Shown here: positions 43,877 to 52,312 of the stretch, piece by piece
How the letters are laid out: each line of letters begins with the position of its first letter
Numbering within the stretch: the stretch's first letter is position 1
NCBI RefSeq assembly: GCF_002101395.1
Contig: NZ_CP019706.1
Span: 2,542,001-2,606,000 of the forward strand
Length of the DNA stretch: 64,000 nt
Source: Pantoea alhagi
Lineage (GTDB): Bacteria; Pseudomonadota; Gammaproteobacteria; Enterobacterales; Enterobacteriaceae
Reading direction: 5' to 3'
Notes under the pieces: generated by a model
Seen by the model: only the letters and a program-made list of their open reading frames with translations
Database searches by the model: none
Told to the model about the DNA's origin: nothing
Made by a program: the position numbers and the translations under genes

Positions 43877-43962
43877 GCTGTTTTCACTGCCCGTGGCCTG
43901 GCGCCCGGGCGGTAACAAGCGCGTAAGGTTAAGGCTGCGTCGGGTTGGTATGGACTGAGCAA

Positions 43963-43990
43963 GAAAAAAGGCTACGCTTTGGCGTAGCCT
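43963..43990 (-). terminator. terminator of the RIO kinase gene
   Basis: A perfect 9-bp stem (43969-43977 with 43982-43990), 4-base loop, is followed on the minus strand by T6. It lies about 50 bases beyond the kinase stop and at the end of the RND gene. Confidence 0.88.
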
Positions 43991-44037
43991 GAATCACTAA
44001 TCCTAACCACTATCAAAGCGTTTTAATGATCCTGCGT

Positions 44038-44892
44038 TTATTCTTCATCGCGCTCTTTGGTTGCTCTTTGACGCGCATAAAACTCATCTTCTGCCGCAAT
44101 AATTTCGTCCATCAGTGAGTCCACATCTACTGTATGCGTTTCTTCAACGAAGAGACCGGTTAGCGGCGTATCTGGTGTCAATTTACCGTCTTCATATAAC
44201 ATCCAGATCTCTTTTGCATAACGTGTTTGCAGGAGATGTGGAGCAAACTGACCGTAGTAAGCGGTTATATTATTAACGTCACGTTCAAACATCGATTGAG
44301 CATGATTGTTTGCGGCGGCGTCTACTGCTTGCGGCAGGTCAATAATTACTGGCCCCTGGGCATCAAGCAAGACATTAAACTCTGATAAATCACCATGAAC
44401 GATGCCTGCACATAACATGCGGACAATATTGCGGATCATGGTATTAAAATCAGCAATCGCATTTTCTTCTGTCAGCCTTACATCGCTAAGACGTGGAGCA
44501 ACCCTTCCGTCATCATCCGTGATCAGTTCCATCAGTAACACACCGTCAATACAAATATGGGGTTGTGGTACACGTACCCCAGCATTAGCAAGACGGAACA
44601 ACGCATCGACCTCTGCCGTTTGCCAGGTCTCTTCCTGTTGCTTACGTCCGAACTTTGACCCTTTTTGCATTGCACGGGTATTACGTGTATTACGGACTTT
44701 GCGCCCTTCCTGGTATTGCACGGCCTGCTTAAAACTACGTTGCGTTGCTTCTTTGTACACTTTGGCGCAATGGATCTTGCCGCCACATAAGACCGTGTAA
44801 ACGTCTGCTTCCTTGCCGCTTTTCAGCCGTTGGAGCACTTCGTCTATGAGTCCATCATCAACCAGGGGTTGGATTCTGTTTGGGATTTTCAT
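44038..44892 (-). CDS. RIO-type serine protein kinase
   Basis: This 284-residue RIO-family kinase has SGKEADVYTVLCGGKIHCAKVYKEA (nucleotide loop and the catalytic Lys), MELITDDDG (hinge), CAGIVHGDLSEFNVLL (catalytic loop HGDLSEFN) and VIIDLPQAV (metal-binding Asp replacing DFG). All key residues are intact. Bacterial RIO kinases of this type (PA4780-like) are little characterised. They lack the eukaryotic ribosome partners, and the substrate is unknown. It is monocistronic, with a terminator at its 3' end. Confidence 0.85.
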   Translation of the reverse strand: MKIPNRIQPLVDDGLIDEVLQRLKSGKEADVYTVLCGGKIHCAKVYKEATQRSFKQAVQYQEGRKVRNTRNTRAMQKGSKFGRKQQEETWQTAEVDALFRLANAGVRVPQPHICIDGVLLMELITDDDGRVAPRLSDVRLTEENAIADFNTMIRNIVRMLCAGIVHGDLSEFNVLLDAQGPVIIDLPQAVDAAANNHAQSMFERDVNNITAYYGQFAPHLLQTRYAKEIWMLYEDGKLTPDTPLTGLFVEETHTVDVDSLMDEIIAAEDEFYARQRATKERDEE

Positions 44893-45324
44893 GCGGCTTT
44901 ATACCTTATTTCAGCCTTTTTCGTATCAATAACACCGACGGCAATACTGGGAAAAATGGGCAGAGTTTGAATAAATGTTTGAATTTTAGCGGAAAAACCT
45001 TCCTGAGTTATCTTTCATGCTGTTCACTTTTCCTGTTTGACACGTAGTACAGCCGGTTAATCGGTGAAGGGCAGGTATAAGGTTAAGTATAACATTCATC
45101 GTCGGCGAAGCGTGGCCGTTAAATGAAGCGCGGTATCAGCTGACGCGCAATAATGACCAGTATCGGGAGGCGGATGTTCGATAAAATGAACTAAAGGCTG
45201 CTTATGTGTCCGCGTCCGGAACCTGACAGTAAAATAGAGAAACGGACCTTTAATTTGAAGCGAAGAATATCGAAGTCAGTTGTTGGATGTCAGTTCCGGA
45301 GTTATCGGTTAGAAACTAAGGGTG
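44893..45324. other. intergenic, no gene recognised
   Basis: These bases lie between the starts and ends of two minus-strand genes and hold the RIO kinase promoter. A stop-to-stop frame of 38 codons (45068-45184) has protein-like composition but no start or ribosome site, so it could be a decayed gene end. Confidence 0.4.
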
Positions 45325-45351
45325 ATAAAAAGCCCGGAAAATTTCCAGGCT
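45325..45351 (-). terminator. terminator of the oxidoreductase gene
   Basis: An imperfect stem of about 8-10 pairs (45331-45340 with 45342-45351, including a G-T pair and a tight loop) is followed on the minus strand by TTTTATC. It lies about 35 bases beyond the stop. Confidence 0.6.
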
Positions 45352-45385
45352 GCACCTAACTCATTTATAAATGCTGCGGTAAAGA

Positions 45386-46378
45386 TTACTCGACGATCAC
45401 GACGATTTTGCCTACCTGACCATTTGCTTCCATATGGCGCTGTGCGTCTGCAATCTCTTCGAGCGGGAACGTTTTATCGATGACCGGCTTCAGTTTTCCG
45501 GCTCGTAAACCTTCAGTGACGAAGGATTTTGCGCGCGCCATTTTTTCAGAGTCCGTCGTGATTTCAAACAGCTCATACCCACGCAGAGTGAGATGCTTAC
45601 CGAGAATATCAAATACAGGCACAAGCATGTCACGGCTGTCGAGCGCGCCATACTGGAAGAACATGCCCTGCGGTGCCATCACCTGAGTCAGTTTTGCCAC
45701 GTCCGGGCCGCCGACGGGGTCAAAAACAATATGAGCGCCCGCGCCATCTGTTGCACGATTGATTTCAGCAACCATATCCTGCTCCGCAGTAGCAATGACG
45801 GCGGCTGCACCGGCTTTCAGGAGCATTTCGCTTTTTTCAGCGGTGCGCGTAAGCGCGATGGGTTTTGCACCCAGCATGTTAGCTATCTGTATGGCAGCCA
45901 GGCCCACGCTGCTTGATGCTGCACGGATCACGACATTCTGACCAGCCTGAAGGTTGCCATATTCAACCAGCGCACCATAAGCGGTGACATACATCATCCA
46001 GCTTGCGGCAGCTTCCTCGAAAGAAAGGTTTTCAGGATGCTTCACGACAGCGTGCACCGGTGCGTTGACCAGTTCGCCATACATGCCATATTCATTAAAC
46101 ATAAATGAAGGTATCACGCTTACCAGATCTCCACTGGCAAACTCTTCAACATCCTCACCTACAGCCTGAACAACGCCAGCCGCTTCATAACCAAGACGTG
46201 CCGGAAATTCCGGCTCAATAACATACTGGCCGTTGCGGTACATGATTTCTGCACGGTTGAGACCAATCGCATGTACGCGAATCTGCACTTCACCCGCTGC
46301 CGGCGCGGGCACCTGTATATCAACAATTTCCAGCACTTCCGGACCACCGGTGCGGTTAAAGGTAACAACTTTAGACAT
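45386..46378 (-). CDS. NADP(H)-dependent quinone/alcohol dehydrogenase-like oxidoreductase (MDR)
   Basis: This 330-residue medium-chain dehydrogenase/reductase has a GroES-like N-terminal domain with GLNRAEIMYRNGQYV and LGYEAAGVVQAVG. The Rossmann fold contains VVIRAASSSVGLAAIQIANMLGA (NADP-binding AASSSVG), and FDPVGGPDVAKL is also present. The zinc ligands of true alcohol dehydrogenases are missing, so it is a quinone oxidoreductase or enoyl reductase type. It lies downstream of a LysR gene on the same strand. Confidence 0.85.
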   Translation of the reverse strand: MSKVVTFNRTGGPEVLEIVDIQVPAPAAGEVQIRVHAIGLNRAEIMYRNGQYVIEPEFPARLGYEAAGVVQAVGEDVEEFASGDLVSVIPSFMFNEYGMYGELVNAPVHAVVKHPENLSFEEAAASWMMYVTAYGALVEYGNLQAGQNVVIRAASSSVGLAAIQIANMLGAKPIALTRTAEKSEMLLKAGAAAVIATAEQDMVAEINRATDGAGAHIVFDPVGGPDVAKLTQVMAPQGMFFQYGALDSRDMLVPVFDILGKHLTLRGYELFEITTDSEKMARAKSFVTEGLRAGKLKPVIDKTFPLEEIADAQRHMEANGQVGKIVVIVE

Positions 46379-46527
46379 ATTCAGCTCTCGTCAGTTAACG
46401 GCACTCCTTCAGAATAATGTCGAAGGGACGCCCGAATCATTTGTGAATAATCTACGTTGTTATCAACGCATCAGAAATAGCCGACAGGGAACTTCAGTAT
46501 TAATTATCCATTAACAATCCGTCTGCT

Positions 46528-47430
46528 TCAGCGGAGTTGCGTGGCCAGAACCTCACTGAACCAGTCGATAAAGACACGCACTTTTGGAGAAAGGTAGCGC
46601 CTGTCCGGATACATCACTGACACCGGCTTTGATACCGATGGGTATTGCGTCAGAATCTCTTCAAGAGCGCCGGAAGCAATATGGGGCGCAACGGCATCAA
46701 AGGTGGCCTGGATAATGCCTAAACCAGCCAGGCCACAGGAAAGCAGAATATCGGAATTATCAACCAGCAGGCTGCTCGCAGGACGCAGCGAAACAATGCT
46801 CCCGTCTTCGATAAACTTCCATTCCATGACGTCACGACTGTGGTCGCTAAAAAAGTTGATTGCCCGATGCTTATCCAGATCCGCAAGTGTTTCCGGCTGA
46901 CCGTGCTGCTGCAGATAAGACGGGGCTGCACAGGTAACCATTCTGATGTTACCAAGACGTTTGGATATAAAACTTGAATCCTGAAGCGCGCCCAGGCGGA
47001 CAAGGCAATCTACGCCTTCCGTAATCAAATCAGTTTTTTTATCCGATGAAACCAGCACGACCTCAATACCTGGGTACAGTGCCTGAAAATGCCTGAGATT
47101 AGGGATCAATATGGCATGCGCCAGCGCCAGGGGCACATCAAGTCTCAGACGTCCTTGCGGTGGAAGAGTCGGTGAAAAACTGGCCATCATATCATCAACT
47201 TCGGCCAGAACATGCCTGGCATGATGATAGAACTCATCCCCTTCAGCAGTAACGCTCAGCTTTCGGGTTGTGCGATGAATGAGTTTTACACCCAGATCAT
47301 TCTCTATCTGCTGTATGGCTTTGCTCACGGTGGGGCGATGGATCTGAAGTACATCAGCGGCTTTTGTGAAGCTACCCTGCTCAACAACCTGTATGAAAAT
47401 ATTAAGGTATTCAATCATGTTGCTATGCAC
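46528..47430 (-). CDS. LysR-family transcriptional regulator
   Basis: This 300-residue LysR protein has an N-terminal HTH (IFIQVVEQGSFTKAADVLQ, then HRPTVSKAIQQIENDLGVKLIHR) and a C-terminal effector domain with DVPLALAHAILIPNL and LLSCGLAGLGIIQATFD. It may start at GTG 47430, behind AGGTGA, or at ATG 47418 (MIEYLNIF), the usual LysR start. It lies 149 bp upstream of the oxidoreductase gene on the same strand, so it probably activates that gene. No divergent partner exists because the AT-rich island starts behind it. Confidence 0.85.
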   Translation of the reverse strand: MHSNMIEYLNIFIQVVEQGSFTKAADVLQIHRPTVSKAIQQIENDLGVKLIHRTTRKLSVTAEGDEFYHHARHVLAEVDDMMASFSPTLPPQGRLRLDVPLALAHAILIPNLRHFQALYPGIEVVLVSSDKKTDLITEGVDCLVRLGALQDSSFISKRLGNIRMVTCAAPSYLQQHGQPETLADLDKHRAINFFSDHSRDVMEWKFIEDGSIVSLRPASSLLVDNSDILLSCGLAGLGIIQATFDAVAPHIASGALEEILTQYPSVSKPVSVMYPDRRYLSPKVRVFIDWFSEVLATQLR

Positions 47431-47610
47431 GTGGTCACCTGTTTTTTAGGCTGTTTAAAACTGGCATTGTAAAGTAAACCATAGCTCTGTTTGGTTCGCT
47501 GCTTTGTCGGAGGCCGATAGTAACGGAACTGCCAAAGTTTACTACCGCTGGATTTGATTAGCAGAGTAAGCCCGTCACTATCATACAGTTGGTAATCACC
47601 GATGGAGAAT

Positions 47611-47632
47611 TTTGGTGGCTGGCGGAGTCTGA
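47611..47632 (+). repeat. degenerate copy of the ssrA 3' end (possible att site)
   Basis: TTTGGTGGCTGGCGGAGTCT continues as GAA and aligns with the ssrA 3' end at 51261-51285, allowing three small gaps. Both copies face the same way. The 3.6 kb between them is AT-rich and carries a phage fragment, as expected for an element integrated at ssrA. Confidence 0.5.
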
Positions 47633-47722
47633 ATTATCTATTTGGTTAATTTTATTTGTTTTTATCTAATTCATATTTTATTGATATACCTGAGCGTATA
47701 CCAATAACGTAACGCGTTACCT

Positions 47723-48190
47723 TTATTTTGATGATGCTGGAATGGGGCCTGCCATGATTGTCATATAGGTTTTTAAGCCTGATGTTCTCTTAACACCGCG
47801 TGGATCTGAGAAGAAGGGAAGGCGTAAACGCGGTGAATCGGCAACCTTTATCGTCCAGACTGCATCACCAATAAAGCGAAAGTGAACGCTTTCACGGCTT
47901 GTACTGAGCTTTTCAAAAACACCGGAGGAATATTCGTTTCCTAACTGCAAAGATTCAAGAACGCCATCATTGAGGCTAATCAGCGTTACAGTAAGGAATT
48001 CTTCATAAATCACATCGTCTGTAGTGAAAATAAGGTAGCGGTCATCATCAACCTGAACTGCCGCCTCCAGTACATGGCCGGAAACAATAACGCCGGTTGC
48101 TTTTCCTGCAACAATCACTTCTGACTTCGCTTGTTTAAATTCAGTCGCCGGACTGTTTTCAATCAAAGCCACCGTATTAACCGGCTGCAT
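47723..48190 (-). CDS. hypothetical protein in the ssrA island
   Basis: This 155-residue cytosolic-looking protein reads MQPVNTVALIENSPATEFK at the start. It contains QAKSEVIVAGKATGVIVSG and ends in FSDPRGVKRTSGLKTYMTI. I do not recognise the family. The ATG at 48190 is preceded by GGAG, and an earlier in-frame ATG at 48202 uses that GGAG as coding. It follows DUF943 copy 1 on the same strand after 67 bases. Given the neighbours, it could be an immunity or accessory protein, but nothing in the sequence proves this. Confidence 0.6.
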   Translation of the reverse strand: MQPVNTVALIENSPATEFKQAKSEVIVAGKATGVIVSGHVLEAAVQVDDDRYLIFTTDDVIYEEFLTVTLISLNDGVLESLQLGNEYSSGVFEKLSTSRESVHFRFIGDAVWTIKVADSPRLRLPFFSDPRGVKRTSGLKTYMTIMAGPIPASSK

Positions 48191-48257
48191 ATTTATCTCC
48201 ATATACGTCCCATCTCTCACGCGGCGAGTGCGCCTCCCACGTTCCGGGCAGGGGGTG

Positions 48258-48734
48258 TTATTTAAACTCGAATTCATCTGTGAACTTAACTATATCGCCG
48301 TTTTTTTGTAGCTGATATTTTCCATCATATGTTGTGAAGATTACACCCAAATTCTTGCTATTGCTGACAGAGAAAACAGCATCTTTATCGATACAGTTTA
48401 GCGGTGGCGGCATATCATCAAAGCATAGTCTGTCATAACCATCAGTTTCTTTATATCCCTCACCAAATAGCCAAAAAATAATAGTAAAAGAACCAGAGGA
48501 TGATGGTTTAGGGATATTATATTTCTTTTTCAGGATAGAGTTATTTTCAAGCCACCAGTTAATTTTTCCTTTATCTGTTGGCGGGAAACTCCTGACTAAA
48601 ACATAGCTATGATTACCATTGTCATGAACTGCGACGATCTCCACCGGACGTAGTGATAGCCAAAGCCAGTAACCAGCCAATACGCAGCCAGCCAACATGA
48701 TAAAAGCAATAATTTTCTTAGTTTTTGCTTTCAT
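48258..48734 (-). CDS. DUF943 family membrane-anchored protein, copy 1
   Basis: This 158-residue protein has one N-terminal TM helix (IIAFIMLAGCVLAGYWLWLSL) and a periplasmic domain beginning RPVEIVAVHDNGNHSYVLVRSFPPTDKGKI. The family features GYKETDGYDRLCFDDM and NCIDKD (two Cys, likely disulfide) are present. It is a DUF943 protein, a family of enterobacterial genes next to DUF3289. Its paralogue is at 49271. Its start overlaps the end of the DUF3289 remnant by 17 bases, as in the intact copy. Confidence 0.8.
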   Translation of the reverse strand: MKAKTKKIIAFIMLAGCVLAGYWLWLSLRPVEIVAVHDNGNHSYVLVRSFPPTDKGKINWWLENNSILKKKYNIPKPSSSGSFTIIFWLFGEGYKETDGYDRLCFDDMPPPLNCIDKDAVFSVSNSKNLGVIFTTYDGKYQLQKNGDIVKFTDEFEFK

Positions 48735-48875
48735 TACGACCTCCGATAATCTCTACAGTGGCTTCCATATTGGTCATAAAAGGTTTAAAACCAAACTGAT
48801 TGTAACGCTGGAGGACAAACCAGATACGGAAAAATCGGAACTGGTTAAACTTAAACTTTGAAATATCATCAACAA
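48718..48875 (-). pseudogene. DUF3289 C-terminal remnant
   Basis: About 50 codons read ISKFKFNQFRFFRIWFVLQR, then YNQFGFKPFMTNMEATVEI, and end with a stop overlapping the start of DUF943 copy 1. They match the last part of the complete DUF3289 protein (50567-49719) closely. Sequence identity ends abruptly at 48875, so the 5' 85 percent of this copy is gone. This is the footprint of a duplicated DUF3289-DUF943 module. Confidence 0.85.
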
Positions 48876-49270
48876 TTGCATTTTGTCGCGCTGGGATCGG
48901 ACTGGAAAAGTTTGGGTGCTACGTTTTGCTACCTTTTTTAGCGGGTGTAACCGGACGCCGTCCGAAAGATGTTGAGACTGGCAACGCCCCTTCCCGGTAA
49001 TGCTCAGATCCAACATTTTCCTGTGTGCATTTTGCACCTCAACATTTTGGTATGGCACAATGCGCGATTGCGCTGGGATGTGGAAGACGGCAAATCGAAG
49101 ATTTTAAAGGGAATAGCGTTACCAAAAGATGTTAGGCAGGGGATAAGGCATCGTCGCTTTTCTCCCTGTTAGGATTCCCTCTTTGGCATCTTGCTACTTC
49201 CGCCTTCCACCTAGTTGGGCAAGTCGTGGAAGCGGATGATTTTGTTGCTGTTTCTACGCGAGAGGAACAA
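48876..49270. other. unrecognised filler within the duplicated module
   Basis: These 395 bases separate the DUF3289 remnant from DUF943 copy 2. Short related blocks recur (GCGCTGGGAT at 48888 and 49070; CCGAAAGATGTT at 48962 and CCAAAAGATGTT at 49122), suggesting a decayed internal repeat. No gene is recognised. Confidence 0.4.
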
Positions 49271-49735
49271 TTATTTATATCTGGTTTTTACCATCTCGCC
49301 ACTTTTTTTTACTCGATATATTCCATCATCGACCCAAAAAGCCATTCCGGTATTTTTACCGTTTTTAACAAACATGAAAGAGTTTTTATCAATACAGTTT
49401 TTTGGTGGTTTCATATCTTTAAAACAAAGCCTGTCGTAACCATCAGTTTCTTTGTAGCCATCTCCGAAATCCCAAAAAATGACAGTAAAAGATCCATCTG
49501 AATCTGGTCTAGGGATACCATATTTTTCTTTTAACATATCCTTGTTTTTGAGCCACCAGTCTATTTTCCTTTTATCAGTGAAAGGAAACGTTTTAACTAA
49601 AACAGAACTAAAATTTCCTTCTTCATGAACCGCAACGATTTCCACTGGGCGTAGATATATCCGGATAACGTAAGCGAGCAGAGCACAGCCAACCAGAAGA
49701 AGGACGAAGAGCTTCTTTTTATTTCTGATCATCAT
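49271..49735 (-). CDS. DUF943 family membrane-anchored protein, copy 2
   Basis: This 154-residue paralogue of copy 1 has a TM helix (KLFVLLLVGCALLAYVIRIYL), then RPVEIVAVHEEGNFSSVLVKTFPFTDKRKI, GYKETDGYDRLCFKDMKPP and NCIDKN. The two DUF943 proteins agree in most of the periplasmic domain and differ mainly at the C-terminal end. The start (ATG 49735) overlaps the end of DUF3289 by 17 bases, as in copy 1, implying translational coupling. Confidence 0.8.
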   Translation of the reverse strand: MMIRNKKKLFVLLLVGCALLAYVIRIYLRPVEIVAVHEEGNFSSVLVKTFPFTDKRKIDWWLKNKDMLKEKYGIPRPDSDGSFTVIFWDFGDGYKETDGYDRLCFKDMKPPKNCIDKNSFMFVKNGKNTGMAFWVDDGIYRVKKSGEMVKTRYK

Positions 49736-50567
49736 TACGTTCCCCGGAAATTTCAATTGTGGCTTCAATATTTGTCATGAAGGGCTTGAAACTAAACTGA
49801 TTGAATCGCTGGAGTACAAACCAGATACGGAAAAAACGGAACTGGTTGAACTTGAATTTTGAAATGTCGTCAACATCAAGGCCAAAATGATCCTGAACTT
49901 TGTAATGTAAAACTGCATGGTAGCGATTATTATCAATCTGTAAGGACTTTATGGTGATATGCGTCGCCCAGGTATCGTGAACGGTTATCCCCATACCGTT
50001 AAAGTTATCCTGGAATCTATCGAATTTTGGTAATTTACCTTGGAGGATAGCCGCTCTTAGAGCATCTTTTTTATCCGTTGGAATGTATTGTTGTTCCCAG
50101 TTAATGCTGTTTTTAAGTACATTTTCCAGCAAAAGACGTGTGCTGTTTCTCGAACTGTCATAGAGAATATGATCTTTTAAAGCCCTGTCCAGCGATATAT
50201 TCCGGAAGGGCTTACCGTTGCCATTCTGCATATGGCCGATCATCTTCTCGATCAGATGGTTGTAAGGTCCATATACCGAGAACAGGCGGGAGAGCAGGCG
50301 GAACTCATCAAACAGGATAGCCGCGCACTGCTGACGGGTAATTTTTTCCCCCTCTCCACGGGAGCCGTAAAACATAGACTGTGGCTGATTAAACGGAGTG
50401 ATTTTCGTCAGGGTATAAGGATTGGCCCTTGTGGAAACATCTACCAGATGATAATGCGTTTTCAGTTGTGCTTCGGTCAGATCGCCACAGCGCATATCTT
50501 TAGCGCTGTAGTCGTCCATACGATTTTGGGTAGTGAATATGGTGCAGGGAAACTGTAGTGCGGCCAT
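49719..50567 (-). CDS. DUF3289 family protein
   Basis: This 282-residue protein of the DUF3289 family reads MAALQFPCTIFTTQNRMDDY, then SAKDMRCGDLTEAQLKTHYHLVDVS. It has a central FYGSRGEGEKITRQQCAAILFDEFRLLSRLF and a C-terminal HTHITIKSLQIDNNRYHAVLHYKVQDHFGLD-like barrel followed by NQFRFFRIWFVLQRFN. These proteins are found next to Rhs, PAAR or DUF943 genes, and a toxin-like or effector role has been proposed but not shown. I chose ATG 50567; the frame extends to 50699 without a better start. It is the first gene of the module. Confidence 0.75.
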   Translation of the reverse strand: MAALQFPCTIFTTQNRMDDYSAKDMRCGDLTEAQLKTHYHLVDVSTRANPYTLTKITPFNQPQSMFYGSRGEGEKITRQQCAAILFDEFRLLSRLFSVYGPYNHLIEKMIGHMQNGNGKPFRNISLDRALKDHILYDSSRNSTRLLLENVLKNSINWEQQYIPTDKKDALRAAILQGKLPKFDRFQDNFNGMGITVHDTWATHITIKSLQIDNNRYHAVLHYKVQDHFGLDVDDISKFKFNQFRFFRIWFVLQRFNQFSFKPFMTNIEATIEISGERNDDQK

Positions 50568-50747
50568 CGTGACACATTCCTTGTGTTGTCGTCCGTGGAG
50601 GTCTTCACAGGGAATAATATGTGATGACAGGTTGGGGTGTAAATCCTGCCCGTAAAATTTTACATATTGCGGGCAGGGGGTTGGGCACTTTACGCTCAAT
50701 ACATTGTTTTACGAACAAAAACAGACAAAATGGTAAGTAAAATTTAA

Positions 50748-51140
50748 TCAGGCACTACGATACCAGCCCATCAATTTGATAAATGCGTTGACTACAGTAA
50801 ATGCTGCGTTTGAGCCAGCGTTTGCCGTAGTTCCTGAAACAGAGTGCGTATGCGCGCCAATGGCTGTTGTATGTGTATGCGCCCCATTACTATTAGATGT
50901 TTTCGTACCATAATTAAACGAACTGGTATTGGCCGAACACGTATGGTTATGTATGAGTAAATTTCCTGTAGTCAGCATGACTATGTTGGAGCCACCTGTG
51001 GTCATAACATCGCCGCCCTTGGCGCTGGCCAGTTTTAGTTGACCACTACAGTATTGGTAATGGGCGTGTAGTCCTTGCCATGCCTGTGTTTCCTGCCTGA
51101 ATTGGTATACGTTGTAGGCATAGATTCTAACGTATACCAA
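50748..51140 (-). pseudogene. phage tail-fibre/collar C-terminal fragment
   Basis: This 130-codon frame has a C-terminal half that is a typical tail-fibre tip: GGSNIVMLTTGNLLIHNHT, SNGAHTHTTAIGAHTHSVSG with repeated histidines, and the terminal FIKLMGWYRSA. The N-terminal part is unlike phage proteins, and no other phage gene is adjacent. It is a degraded fragment of a prophage tail gene beside ssrA, the usual phage integration site. Confidence 0.7.
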
Positions 51141-51182
51141 TTATCACTGGATTTAGGTGGATTTACTCGGACGATTACAGAC

Positions 51183-51219
51183 ACAAAAAAGCCCGCAGGG
51201 CTTGCGCCGTGCGGGCTTT
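51183..51219 (-). terminator. terminator of ssrA
   Basis: A perfect 9-bp stem (51188-51196 with 51211-51219) is followed on the minus strand by TTTTTTGTG. It starts 43 bases beyond the tmRNA 3' end. Confidence 0.85.
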
Positions 51220-51262
51220 CAGGACTTCATCGAATGGTTCTGGTAGCCATCGACCAAGAATT

Positions 51263-51626
51263 TGGTGGAGCTGGCGGGAGTTGAACCCGCGTCCGAAATT
51301 CCTACATCCTCGGTACTACATGCTTAGTCCAGTCTTTACATTCGCTTGTTAGCTGCGGACGGACACGCCACTAACAAACTAGCCTGATTAGTTTTAACGC
51401 TTCAACCCCAGGCAGGGTATCCACGCGATCTCTTTTAGGTTTGACCTCTCTTGATCCCCGTCCTAAGAGCGGAGGCTAGGGAGAGAGGGCTCTAAGCAGG
51501 TTATTAAGCTGCTAGTGCGTAGTTTTCGTCGTTTGCGACTATTTTTTTGCGGCTTTTAACGAGGCCAACCGCCCCTCGGCATGCACCTTGGGTTTCGCGA
51601 ATCCCGTCGAATCCAGAATCAGCCCC
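51263..51626 (-). ncRNA. ssrA: tmRNA (transfer-messenger RNA)
   Basis: This 364-nucleotide tmRNA is on the minus strand. The 5' end starts GGGGCTGATTCTGGATTCGA, and the 3' end reads GGTTCAACTCCCGCCAGCTCCACCA in overlapping parts, with CCA at 51265-51263, forming the alanine-tRNA-like domain. The tag reading frame (51536-51504) encodes the resume Ala codon and ANDENYALAA. Together with SmpB it rescues stalled ribosomes. Integration elements often insert at its 3' end, and a degenerate copy of that end lies at 47611. Confidence 0.97.
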
Positions 51627-51670
51627 AAGAATTAAAGAGTATAGCAAAAAAGGTTTGGTCAATCCAGCGC

Positions 51671-52153
51671 TTAGCGATGGGCATTCTTCATAATGCGTGC
51701 TTTATCCAGCTGCCATTCGCGGCTTTTCACATCTTCACGCTTGTCATGCTGTTTCTTACCGCGCGCAACGCCAATTTTAATCTTGCACCAGGCATTTTTC
51801 CAGTAGAGCGACAGCGCAACAACCGTATAGCCTTCGCGATTAACGCGGCCGTACAAGCTGTCCAGCTCGCGCTGGTTCAGCAGCAGCTTACGGTTACGCG
51901 TAGGATCGCAGACAACATGGCTGGATGCGACCGACAACGGCTGGAAGGTGGCACCGAACAGATAAGCTTCACCGTCACGCAGCAGAATATAGCTGTCGCT
52001 GATGTTGGCCTTACCGGCGCGTAGCGATTTAACTTCCCATCCTTGTAGCGCCATTCCCGCTTCGAACTCCTCTTCAATGAAGTATTCATGGCGGGCGCGT
52101 TTGTTAAGGGCAATAGTGGCAGAACCGGGTTTATGTGCTTTTTTCTTTGTCAT
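51671..52153 (-). CDS. smpB: SsrA-binding protein
   Basis: This 160-residue OB-fold protein has the same length as E. coli SmpB, with ATIALNKRARHEYFIEEEFEAGMALQGWEVKSLRAGKANISDSY in separate blocks and the C-terminal KKQHDKREDVKSREWQLDKARI tail that enters the ribosome. It binds tmRNA and delivers it to stalled ribosomes. It is adjacent to ssrA, the classic arrangement. Confidence 0.97.
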   Translation of the reverse strand: MTKKKAHKPGSATIALNKRARHEYFIEEEFEAGMALQGWEVKSLRAGKANISDSYILLRDGEAYLFGATFQPLSVASSHVVCDPTRNRKLLLNQRELDSLYGRVNREGYTVVALSLYWKNAWCKIKIGVARGKKQHDKREDVKSREWQLDKARIMKNAHR

Positions 52154-52312
52154 AGTGCAACTTAGTTTACATCAGACCAGTGTTAATCGCATCCCCGGTC
52201 CCAAATTCGCCGGGAAAAAAAGCTATTCTAGCACGCCTTGCGATTTAGAGAATTTCTGTTTGACTGTTGAAAATGCTATTATTTGTACGTTTTAGGAATC
52301 ACAGGAAACGAT

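Noticed and set aside
45068..45184. 38-codon open stretch after the RIO kinase promoter
   Set aside because: It has no start codon or ribosome site; it could be a decayed gene end but cannot be supported.
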